DNA of 64,000 nt, from assembly GCA_019918135.1 (NCBI GenBank), contig WBZZ01000585.1, forward strand, positions 107,501-171,500. Direction: 5' to 3'. The position numbers and the translations under genes were made by a program. This document shows, piece after piece, positions 49,465 to 59,674 of the stretch. The notes under the pieces are model-generated. The model saw only the letters and a list, made by a program, of their open reading frames with translations. It made no database searches and was not told where the DNA came from. The DNA comes from Paulinella micropora. Lineage: Eukaryota; Cercozoa; Imbricatea; Euglyphida; Paulinellidae. Each line of letters begins with the position of its first letter. Positions within the stretch are counted from its first letter, which is position 1.

Positions 49465-50593
49465 CTCTCTCTCTCTCTTTCTCTCGTTCTATCTATCTAT
49501 CTCTCTCTCTATTTATGACAGCGACCGACATGCCTCCCAAGCTTCCAGTCGGCTACTTCGTCAATCCGCGCCTGAAGAAGGATATTCGTGCTTTGGCTAC
49601 TAAATACCTAGGGCCGGATGAGCGAGCACATGTGGAGGAAATGTTAGCAGGTGGAAATTTGACCAGAGTAGAGGTGGATGGAGATTACTTCGAAGGCGGC
49701 CTGCCCGGCCGTCCTGCTCATATGTCCTGTGTCGATGCAAAAGGCAAGGAATGGAGAGCAGAATTTCGATTGATCGACGAGCTACCTGTAAATTGGATGG
49801 AGTTGCCTCAAGAACGACAGGAGAAAATGAACGCACTTACGCGTTTGACCGATGAAGAGCTGCTGTCCTTACCACGCACTTATTTTGTTAATGAAGGACG
49901 TCCTCCAGCTCACCCGAGATGGCGTGGTGCAAGACAGCTTACTAGCGAAGAAAAGCAGGAGCAGGATTTAGCATTTGGAAATGCTTCTGAGCCTTGGCGG
50001 AAAATTCTCACGTTGTTAAGATCGTCAGAGGAAAAAAAGCAATTTGCGTCCAAGCAGATGGTAGTTAGCGAATTGAAATCATGGATGAGAATGCATGGTG
50101 TTGCAACGCAAAACTCCGATCGGAAACAGTTCAAGAAGGCAGAGCTTATTGAACAAGCGTGGAACCATTTCGAACGATGCGACTGTGGGTTCCCTGAGGA
50201 AGAAGAGCTTGGTGCTGCTCAGCCTGCAGAACCAGTGGCAGATTCAGAGGATGACTTATCTGATACTTCATCTTCCAGTTCATCAACTGACTCATCGTCT
50301 GATCGATCTTCTGGTTCAGAGGAAGAAAAGCATGGTATTAGTTTTCTTCTTCTTCTTCTTCTTCTTCTTCTTCTTCTTCTTCTTCTTCTTCTTCTTCTTC
50401 TTCTTCTTCTTCTTCTTCTTCTTCTTCTTGTTCTTCTCCTCCTTAACATGATGCTATCCATATTGTAGATGATTCAGATCGCTCCGACGCAAGTTGGAGA
50501 ATGCGTAACTCAGGAATCCGTTTGCGCGGACGTCGCCGCGCACGTCGTGCTGCGGGTGGACGTGGACGTGGACGTGGACGTGGTCGTATGTGA
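46459..50593 (+). CDS. SET domain - DUF7869-like transposase candidate, seven exons
   Basis: Exons are 46,459-46,767, 46,863-47,330, 47,381-47,506, 47,575-48,448, 48,499-49,413, 49,522-50,334 and 50,469-50,593. All introns are GT-AG and keep frame, giving about 1,209 residues with no break seen. The SET-like N-terminus has GGGYGVFAD (15-23), FINESSRN (71-78), CRPNV (98-102) and EILLSYA (about 122-128). A DUF7869-like core follows: CKVAWQRIYGIGDKVL, CEICTEL, ISADMK (Asp about 659), LEWDGAGDN (Asp about 742) and PGHGHDGDD (about 777-785). This matches the family pattern of a DN box and a GHTHEDID-type box. A SAP-like helix-turn-helix lies near 1,072-1,110, then an acidic Ser tract and an RG-repeat tail. 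The start is the first ATG after a possible acceptor, so an earlier exon is possible. Methyltransferase or transposase activity is inferred. Confidence 0.78.
50335..50468 (+). repeat. (TTC)n inside the last intron
   Basis: About 85 bp of TTC repeat lies between donor GTATTAG and acceptor TTGTAG. Reading through it gives a long Leu or Arg run, which is an artefact. Confidence 0.85.
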
Positions 50594-50829
50594 TTATTTT
50601 TTTTGAATGAATTTTTCTGGGTCCGACTTTTTCATAATGGTTTTTGTCTAGGGCAACTGCAACTGTAACGCTTCTTCTAAAAACTGAAATTAGAAATTTG
50701 TTTAACTCTGATAATGCACCAGAATCTGATGTGAAGCGTCCTCCCTCCGACCCATTCCCCCCCCCCACCCCCCCCCCTCCCCCTCTACGTACCAGCGTAC
50801 GTCACAGCGGGCAAACAGAATTTTTTGAA

Positions 50830-51168
50830 GGTAAAACCATGTCTTAATATAGTAAAATGCTTAATATAAGCAAGAATAAACAGTAAAAGCAAATTCTGCA
50901 TGTTCGGCATTGTTATCATCATAGATTCATGGTAGCCGGGACTACGAAAAAGTAGAAAAATTACCGTGTCGGACCGGTTCCTGCCCACCTCTGAAGATGA
51001 AGTTAAAGTGTATTACAATTAATAAAAACATATTTTAATATTATTTTTATATGTTCTGCAATCAGGGAATTCATTTCCTTTCATTTCCACACGTTTTCAA
51101 AAAAGTCCATATACTTCATGGAAAATTTCGGAAAAAGGGATACCCCCAAGATTGTCGAATGTTTAGTT
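50830..51168 (-). repeat. Right TIR of the 8.7-kb transposon
   Basis: The complement of 42,434-42,784, ending AGATTGTCGAATGTTTAGTT and followed by the ATAT duplication. The stretch 50,594-50,829 before it is non-coding, with a C-rich run. Confidence 0.88.
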
Positions 51169-54100
51169 ATATGGGTGGGTGCAATATCTTATGTCTGAAT
51201 TCGATGGCAATCGAAAAAGATAGTAGAGGCATGCAAACGATTGCCATATGTGCTCAAAGACGAATTTGTATCTCAGGAAAATAGAGCAGCCGAGATGGTC
51301 TTCGTCAGGCTGTCCTAGGTTCCCCCCTGATCGCACTGGTTCCACCGATGCAGTGTGGGACCATGGGAATGGGACTACGTGGTTCAGAATCTGCTGAGGC
51401 ACACTCTGTCTCACATGTCCCGGGTAGAGCCCTGATAGGTGGCCTATGAAACCATACGGTCGCTCTTGTGAGTATGACATGTAGTGCCTAAAAAGAAGGG
51501 TATCAGATATCGGCTCATGGTCGTCCAATCCCAAAGCCACAATTGAGGCCAATTGAGCTCTGGATCGTCCCCAAACCGGCGGGTGGTGAAACACCGTCAG
51601 TGGGGTCCGATTCATAACTAAGGCCGGCAGTACCAACTTGAGAGGGAGGCCATTCAGCAGCGAGCTGATTTTCGTCGTGGAACGGTTCGTTTGGAGGAAC
51701 GGAGTGTTACTTTGGTTAGCAGGCTTTTTGTTCTGCCGATCAGCACACGCATCCCGCTCGGTGCGTGTTGCGAGAAGCATCCAATCGTCCTGGGGATTGG
51801 TTTGCCGGACTTCGCTTTGCAAGCATGAAACAAAAGCTATGCATTCCGAAAGAAGGACATCCTCAGGCTGAAAAAGGTTCGGAGGATGCTCTGGATGACA
51901 GACGTTCATACTTTTCATAGTAACGCCTGAAAAGGTGTGGACGACTTGAGGGTCAACGAATCCTGGAACGATATAAGGCGCGATATATCCCTTGTTGTCG
52001 AGGAATATACGGTCTCTATTGGTAACCTGTCTTATGACATCTGACACCTGGCGCAGGGAAATCCTGGCCCATGCTGTAGCCTGTTGGACTCTAGGGGCTA
52101 CGTATGCTACTGATCTAATCAGTTGGTCCGAATGTAAGCGCGTGGCTACGTAACTATACTGGTGCGCACGCTCGTAGTTATCCACGTCAAGGTGCTGGGA
52201 CCGACATTGCTGTACAGTCTATGTGTCATTGTGGCCTGCGGTTATCGGGATACTGTAGCTACCGTCATCGCGAATCTCGAGGCGATGGCGCACTATATTG
52301 ATATTACCTGGATCGTTAAAAGACGGGTCCGCGTAGATTCCAATGGACCCGGACGAGGTAAGGCAGGTAATGGTAGCAACGATGGTTGCAATGAAAGTAC
52401 CCACCGAATTGGACGAGATCTTCCCAATAAGGGCGGAGACAAAGAATCGGGTTTCGAATAATGAACAGGGACTTCCTGTCATTATAGAAATCCTTCAAAA
52501 CTACCCCACCTATTTGCGGGACGGCTGGTATGCTCAAACCTTCGCGGTGCATAGCTCTCTCGAAATTGACCCGTGTGCGAGTAACCATACGTGGCCCTAC
52601 TGGGTGCATCAGGCTACTTCTACCTGGAGTAGCTAAACCCGCTCTTCGCGGAGTTATAGGATTTTCCCGGTCGAGCTGTCTTATACCAATATCCGTTATA
52701 GCGTGACTTCGGAACGCTATGAGCTGGAAATTAGTCAGATTCTGATCTCCTTGTGGGAAGGTTCGAGCTGCGTTAGGAGAGATAGATCCATAGCGAAAGG
52801 CGAGGGAAAAACCCAATGATCGTTGTGCTCCCTGTGTCCAAATTGGTGTAGAAGGGGGCTGGACCAAGGGTGGGAGTGATAGTGGCATGGGGGACGATGA
52901 AGCGCTAGCTTGCAATTGTGATACGGGCGTGTTGGTTTGACGTGCCTGTGTCCCCGACGACGATGTCGCTACTGGGGATGTGTCATCTATCACTATTACA
53001 TCCCTCACCGCCTGTGTCGGTGTCGGAGAAAAAGCTTGTGCGCTAGAAGCCGAAATGGCGTTAGCGAGTGCGGGCGAAGTAACGCTAGCACTTATTTGCG
53101 CCATGGTGTTAGGAGACGCTGGTGACGTGACACTTGAATAAGCGGGCGATGCAACGCTAACAGAAGCGGGTGACGTGACGTTAGACATAGCAGGCGAAGC
53201 GGGGGACTCTCTGGGTCCTAACCGGCTAGGCGTATCTTTCGATCCGGGTTTGCGTCCCCGCTCGCTAGGAGACGCGCTGATGTTGGAGGGAGTGGGCGAT
53301 GGTCCTCCGGGGGTCACTTGCGAGGCTTGCGTGGCCCGGTGATCCCGTGATCGGAAATGCCGAGACCGGTGTACGGTCCAGTCTGGCCGCTGTGGTCCGC
53401 GATCGTGTCTGTCGCGATGGGGTAGTCGTACGTTCTATACTATCCTCCTGCTCTTCCGTTTCGTCTGCCTTCTCCTCTTTCTCTTCTTTCTCTTCTTTCT
53501 CTTCCTGTTCCTCCTCATCATCACTCCCATCAGTGGTGATCGCCACCAAAGGGAGGAGACTAAAGGGACATTCCTTAAGGTCTTGCTGTTGGGCTTCCTC
53601 CTCGTTATCATCCGAAGGGAGGTCCATCAACGTGACCATCTGTTGGCAAGGACCATCTCTTAGAATAGTCCTGCTTCGTAAAACTTGATTTACAGTCTCG
53701 CTGGGCTGTCGGGGCGGGGTCAGGATCTCAAACTCATCCAGGAGGATTTGTTCGTTCTCCGCCCGTGTCGGCACGGCCGGCCACTGTTGGCCAGCTGCCA
53801 TGCGGGTGAAGAGTGCATCCGTTGATATGTTGGTCTGCATGATAAGGGCAGTACCAAGCAAAATATCCGCTCCCGGGGGAACATGCTGAGAGGTGTAGAG
53901 ATAGATTTCGTCCCAGCCCCTTGTGGAGAGGACTTGGATGTAAAGACGTATACCTCTAACCATCGTTATGATTCCTTGAGCCGTGCGGGCTGTCAGGCTG
54001 GGCAAGTCCATCTCAATCAGGCCCATCTTGGTGGACAAGCGTGGGTGGATCAGCCCCAAGGTATTACACCCTGTGTCAACGATGACAAAGATGTCAATAG

Positions 54101-55047
54101 CCTTATCGGCGGTCTGATCCAGTCCGGCAATAGCCAGGACCCGTCCTTGGAGGACATTTGCCTTACGCGGTCGTACGGGAGCGACATAGCGGCATTCGAG
54201 AGCCGTGTCAGTCCCATCGTCTAATATATTTCGGGTGCTTACCTGGTCAGGGTCGTCGACCGTGGCTTGAGCGGCCATCACCGCCGACAGAGGGGCGTCC
54301 TTGCGTTCCTTGCGGTCCTTGCCGCGACGATCCTTCTGTCCGGGGCCGGAGCGTTGCTTCACGGCCCGCGGGGGGCACCAATGCGAGTTGAGCCCCTTTT
54401 CCAGATCGCGCGTGCGTGTCCTACAGACTTCGAGAGCGTGATTAGGTTTGTCGACCTTGCCGAAGTGTTTGCAGTAGGCGCAGGGCTCGGAGCTCTTGGT
54501 GTGCTGCGCGCGGTTCTCCTTGGCGCGGTCCTTCGTCCACTGAGACGGCTTGGCGATCTTGATCGCGTTGGCCCCAGAAAAGCGTGCAGTCTTGGTTGTA
54601 CGCCCGCCAGACGAAGGCGCATAGCCCTTGCGTTGGTCCGGTCCCAGGCCAGACTTCGGCTTATTCTGCTGATGGGACGCCGGCGCTTGCTTCGCCACGA
54701 CTTGCAGTTGACTACCCGAGGGGATATCGCGGGGCCACTTGGTCCTTGGTTTCCTTGTGCTCTCCTTGGCCCTCTCCTTACGAGGAGGGCGTCGGCCGTA
54801 GTCGGAATCCGGTGCCGTCAGGATCATCTTGGGGTCCCAATCCGTCAAGGTACGTGGATTAGCCTTGAGGATAAGGTACCTCAGCTCTTCCAACGTACGT
54901 GTCGGCGGAATACCTCGCTTCTTTCTTTCTATCTGCAAAGACTCTATGTGTTGTATCTCCATAGGGGAGACACATCGCCGGGCTACCTCATACTTATGGG
55001 CTTCCTCGCCACGAGGCCTTCGTTCTGCAGCTGCCTGCAGAGCTTCT
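51169..55047 (-). mobile_element. Gypsy copy B, gag-protease and linker region (minus)
   Basis: Matches 6,574-10,450 of copy A in reverse: knuckle, retropepsin, acidic linker and the extra reading frames. It is separated from 37,576-42,433 by the 8.7-kb transposon. The right end at 55,047 adjoins recombinase-retroelement sequence. Fossil fragment. Confidence 0.85.
53333..55047 (-). repeat. Inverted duplication arm 1b (1.7 kb, Gypsy)
   Basis: The reverse complement of 27,859-29,574. Confidence 0.85.
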
Positions 55048-55048
55048 G

Positions 55049-56011
55049 AGGGTTGTCGTGAAGCTGATAAGGACCTTGAACTTGCCATCCATGCAATATG
55101 CAGATGACTTCCTATTCGCTGTCAAACTCCTACGCACAGACAATGGCATACCTACGTTCATCAAGACGCTGTTTGCCTACCTTGGTCTTCCCACTTCCGA
55201 GAAGACGCAGTGGGAAACTTCGGACGAGGTACAATACTTGGGATACGTCATCAACAGCAAGGACTTGTGGATGGGAGTGCCGAACTACAAGAGGGAAAGA
55301 CTACTCAAGTCTATCCTCCAGCTCCTGGCGGACGTGCATTCCGCACAAGGGGCTTCGGTCCAGCAACTGCACTCAACTGCATCTTCGTTGATCAGTCTCA
55401 AGCTGGTGCTCTCCAACGCACAGCTGATGACTCGGGAAATGATGGCGACTGTCAACGCAGCCAACAGAATCGAGAGGAGAAGTGTCACTACACAGAGCGG
55501 GTCAGAACTGAGCCAAGAACTGCAGTACTGGCTTCACATCCTGAGGGATCCGGCCAATTGCAGACGTTGAATATTTAAACCTCGACAGGACGTCGAGTTG
55601 AGGGTGGATGTGGGCGAGTTCGCGGTTGGGGGCCATGTACTTGAAGAAGACGTAACAATCCCTCTACCATCTGAATTGATCGGTACTTCGTCGACGGAAC
55701 GAGAGCTCTGAGCTGCGACTGTGATACCTCTCCATTTCAGATCCATCCTTCAGAATCGTAATACAGTCCTCACTGTGTTCGACTCAGCTAACGCAGTCAT
55801 AGACCTGCAAAAAGGGGGGTCCAAGCGACCACACCTCACACGTCTTTGCAAGATGGTGGACGACGTATATACAGGACAGCTCAACATACGAAACAAACTT
55901 TGGGGCTGGGTCGAGAGCTAACAACACGAGGGCAGACAAAAACTCCAAGGCGCTGACCGCAGGCTTGACAAACCTGACTGTCCATCCAGATGTCATGGGA
56001 AAGCTTACCGT
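55049..56011 (+). repeat. Inverted duplication arm 2b (0.96 kb, recombinase retroelement)
   Basis: The reverse complement of 29,580-30,541. It contains the RT catalytic box MQYADDFLF and the start of RNase H. Confidence 0.85.
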
Positions 56012-56255
56012 TGGCGCCTAGAGGACCGCGATGTTTGGGCACCAAACTTTGGACAAATAGGGCAGTCAGTCCTTCTTGCCATGAAATCCCGCAAAAAGGT
56101 TGCATTTGTCCTTCCGCATTAGCCAGCCAGACCTTGGTTGCCACAGATTCTAGAACATGCAAGAGATTCATTTAGTCTGCCACCCGCATCATACACTCTA
56201 GCTCCAACGTGGCACAAACACCCATATCACGTACACAGACCATCATGGCACATGC

Positions 56256-57284
56256 TTGCAGTGCTGTTTGATTTTACTCATTAAAATAATTTTACGCCCT
56301 GCAGGGACAGCAATACTAGATGACGACGAGATAGCGATCTGGGCAAGCCAAGCGGGCCGGAGAGACACCACAATGGAAACATACAAAGCCTCCCTCTGGC
56401 AATTCCTCAAGTCGTGCGTGCAGCACGGGCGTATCTTCTTTCCTGCCTCCGACAAAACGATTGCGCACTATTTGAAATATATGTCGGAGAGTGGGTATGC
56501 ACAGTCAACAATCACTGGCCACCTGGCTGCAATTAAATCCCAATACGCACTGCACACTAGTAACGACCCGACCGAGAGTCTGCTAGTGCAATTGGCCAAA
56601 CAGAGAGCGGTAGTAGAAGCCGTACCGGGGAGAGAGGGGAAATACCCCTTATTGAGGGACGACCTGCTCAAGATAATACAATTACCGTTGGTGACATGGA
56701 GGGACTGCAGAGATGCTACGTTAATATTACTGCAGTGGATCTCAATGGCACGCGTCAGTAACATTGTAGCATGGAAGGTATCGGACATCATGTTCCACCA
56801 TACCATCATCGGGAACAGCCCGTGCGAGTACATGGTACTCAGGTTCGAGAAATTGAAAAACGCGGAAGTCGAGAAGCTGGTCTTTATCGGCCAAGGGAAC
56901 CAATCATTCTGCGCTGTCATGTGGGTCAGAGCATACCTCAAATACATAAAGGACACATTCAAGGATTCATTCACCGACAGCTCTTCTCTTTTCTTCAAGC
57001 TATCTGGCAACGCATTGGGACATCTGAGTGCTGGCACCCCATCAAGTCTCTTGAAAAAGAAAGTTGTTGCAATTGGATTGGATCCAGCGATATACGCATC
57101 CCATTCAAATAGAATCGGGTCCGCGACTGAAGCGGCTCGTTTGGGAATGAGAATCTACTCAATAAGAAGGCAAGGGCTGTGGTCAGACAAAAGTTCGTGC
57201 GTGTACAAATACCTGCGTGACATAAGCTTGGAAAGCAAGCCAACAATCACACGCGTCTTACAGACCGGCGACGTAATCAACTAA
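56256..57284 (+). CDS. Tyrosine recombinase of the retroelement
   Basis: A phage-integrase-fold recombinase of about 340 residues. The N-terminal SAM-like part has ETYKASLWQFLKSC and STITGHLAAIKSQY. The catalytic part has the first Arg in SMARVSNI, the HxxR box HSNRIGSATEAA and the Tyr region CVYKYLRDI. In this class the enzyme inserts a circular DNA intermediate without a target duplication. It lies downstream of RNase H as expected. The true start may be further downstream than 56,256. Confidence 0.82.
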   Translation: MQCCLILLIKIILRPAGTAILDDDEIAIWASQAGRRDTTMETYKASLWQFLKSCVQHGRIFFPASDKTIAHYLKYMSESGYAQSTITGHLAAIKSQYALHTSNDPTESLLVQLAKQRAVVEAVPGREGKYPLLRDDLLKIIQLPLVTWRDCRDATLILLQWISMARVSNIVAWKVSDIMFHHTIIGNSPCEYMVLRFEKLKNAEVEKLVFIGQGNQSFCAVMWVRAYLKYIKDTFKDSFTDSSSLFFKLSGNALGHLSAGTPSSLLKKKVVAIGLDPAIYASHSNRIGSATEAARLGMRIYSIRRQGLWSDKSSCVYKYLRDISLESKPTITRVLQTGDVIN

Positions 57285-58472
57285 ATCGACCCTCTCTTAC
57301 GCAAAAGCGGGTTTTTTATGACTATCACGTGTCAGTTAATGATGGTGCACAGTATTGTCTGCATTGGAAGAGCAAAAACATTTGTTTGGTAAATATTGAT
57401 TTGGAAACACACTAGATTGACATACAGCTTGCGGATTTAGTTCGTGTTGGGACGATATGATGTAAAACTGTAACTCTGCCTATAGATACCATTGTATAAG
57501 CACTATCACTACTGTAACTGATAGAGTAGTATTGTGTGCCAAGTGTCAATCTTTGCAAAAGAAAGTCATATACAGTCCCCTACTTTGTAGCTAAATACGT
57601 TTTACAAACAGAACAGAGACCGGCACATGGGTCGATCATAGAAAAACGGGTGCTGCGTCGGTTCGATACTATCAGTATGTCCTTACATGCATATCATAAG
57701 AGAATCAACACCAAAAACGTAGGTGCTGACAGCATTTCGAAAAAACATGCAATTGTTTGCAAGATAACGCTAACATTACAACATAAAACGACAACTACAT
57801 ACTATTAATTATCATTCTTACTACAACAACTTACGATGGTAAGGACACTATGATACATGTATTCGACTCCCAGCGACTTGACATCGGAGTTATTAACAAT
57901 CACACGACAACCGCACACAAATCTGTGCATTTTGACATCAAGAAGGATACAAACCCAACTAGAAGAATGAAATTAGAGAGCTACACTCACGTAGACATGC
58001 ACACTGGCAAACAGGCACAAAAGGAAAAAGAGACGAAACCCAAAATATAGGCTCATAGTAGACAGCGATACGACAGAGACTGAGACACACAATTGTTGTG
58101 GAGGCTGAGGTCGGTATGGATCTGGTGGCTCTGCGAAAGAGGACAGCCCCCCCCTCTGCTATGCGGACCTACAGCACACATGCAGTGACTGTGGTAACAA
58201 GGTCGCACTGGAAAGAACAGCGATACTGCTGGTGAAGCAGTCGTTCGACCACATAACACTCCCATAAAGAAAAGTTATGCAAGATGCACCAAAAATCTTA
58301 AGTCAGCAGACCGCCGTTACGTTTGCAAAACCGCCGTTACGTTGAGATCGCCTATATGCTGTAAAGTACTTCCTTTTTGCCTAATGATTCTGGTATGATT
58401 CGGTAAAGATAAGGCAATCAGACTGGGAAGATCGGAAAAATTTGGCATTTGCAGTCAGAGGTCTTTACTGGA
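57285..58472 (+). other. Gene-free 3' tail of the recombinase retroelement
   Basis: No supported gene. Short frames here have no recognisable content. A repeated CCGCCGTTACGTTTGCAAAA/CCGCCGTTACGTTGAG motif lies near 58,310-58,345. Confidence 0.5.
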
Positions 58473-58545
58473 CCTAGGAGAGAGGGGAGAAGCTCATGTT
58501 GTGTGTGCTGTGAAATGAGGTTTTTGCAAGCTTGCGCAGCAAAAG
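58473..58545 (+). repeat. Split repeat B1
   Basis: A 73-bp sequence beginning CCTAGGAGAGAGGGGAGAAG and ending GCAGCAAAAG. It is repeated exactly or nearly so at 58,988-59,060. Confidence 0.88.
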
Positions 58546-58752
58546 CGTCATTTCACAAATATCAGTGGGTGGGCCGTAAGGGAGACTGAAAAGTGAACGC
58601 TGCAGTGTTAATTACGGTAATAAATTAAGCGGGAACTATTGTTCCCGCTCCAAAATTTTGAACATTACAAAGACAACCCCTTCACCCTCAGATTTGATTT
58701 TTCGCTCTAGCACAAAAGTGCTTAAAGCAAATTTTCCGGTTGTTTTTTGAAT
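58546..58752 (+). repeat. Split repeat A2
   Basis: Copy of A1 (33,011-33,215), starting CGTCATTTCACAAATAT directly after the AAAAG of B1. Confidence 0.86.
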
Positions 58753-58987
58753 AATTCCACCCATCCACCCATCTTTTACATGTCTTTTCGCTTGGGTGGT
58801 GGTGGTGAAAAAAGGGTGGAAAGCAAAATACACACACACACACACATTACACCACACACATATACATCATTATAGCATAATCACGCCTCATGCCTACCAT
58901 CTTCAAGCATATTCACGCATATTCACGTACATCATCATACATATAACGACATGCACCATCTAGGTCTTGTGTTTTTTAAAACAAAGG

Positions 58988-59060
58988 CCTAGGAGAGAGG
59001 GGAGAAGCTCATGTTGTGTGTGCTGTGAAATGAGGTTTTTGCAAGCTTGCGCAGCAAAAG
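58988..59060 (+). repeat. Split repeat B2 (right end of the retroelement)
   Basis: Second copy of the 73-bp B repeat, ending AAAAG. Transposon B sequence begins at 59,061. Between A2 and B2 lies about 235 bp with a (CA)n tract and no gene. Confidence 0.86.
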
Positions 59061-59630
59061 ATTTCTATAAAATTGATTTTTTGTTGGAATCCCTGGGCTC
59101 TGAGGTGTCCAGTCTTTTGGAGGCAGATTCAAAGTCGGTGCTAGTTGAGTTTGCTAAAGTGGGTTTCGCTATGTTTGCGCGAGTACTGGAAGATACGAAG
59201 GACCTTCTAAGTGTCACTCCTCTCTCGGTATCGCCGCAAGTTCGTGCAATTTTAGGAGAAGCTCAGGAATATTTCGAGCTGTCTGAAATTTCAGTTAAGC
59301 TACTAAGGTGTTCGCAATCTGGCAGCATTGCATGCTTTTCGTGGTAATACTTTCCTTACCACCTCTATTGACTTCGACAACGTGGCGCAGCAGATGGGGC
59401 TGGATACGCTGGGGCTGGAGATTTATTTGTCAAAGTTTCACCCATCCCATGACAGGCATATTCGCAGCGGTGTTGAGTTCGTTGAGTACATCACCGAGAG
59501 TAAGGTTTACAATGATTATGCCAGCTTTTCTGTGTAATACTATTGGGGTCAGCTCCTGCCAGTAAGCCCCCCCCCCCCCCCCTTCATTTTCACAACATTA
59601 CATACAACCATACATGGCATTGCAACGTAA

Positions 59631-59674
<44 letters not shown>

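Larger units (their letters stand above)
55049..59060 (+). mobile_element. Tyrosine-recombinase retroelement, 3' part
   Basis: Parts are RT and RNase H (55,058-56,170), tyrosine recombinase (56,256-57,284), a gene-poor tail and the split repeats B1, A2 and B2. With A1 at 33,011-33,215 the arrangement is A1 - genes - B1 A2 - B2, as in Ngaro, PAT and TOC elements. No methyltransferase domain is seen between RNase H and recombinase, unlike DIRS1. Fossil, though the recombinase frame looks whole. Confidence 0.82.

Noticed and set aside
50335-50468. Continuation of the SET-DUF7869-like gene through the leucine run
   Set aside because: The run is a (TTC)n tract with a clear GT donor before it and TTGTAG after it. 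Splicing continues the acidic Ser tract into the RG-rich tail.
57536-58050. Small genes downstream of the recombinase
   Set aside because: Short frames without domain content or supporting context. The region is more simply the 3' tail of the retroelement.
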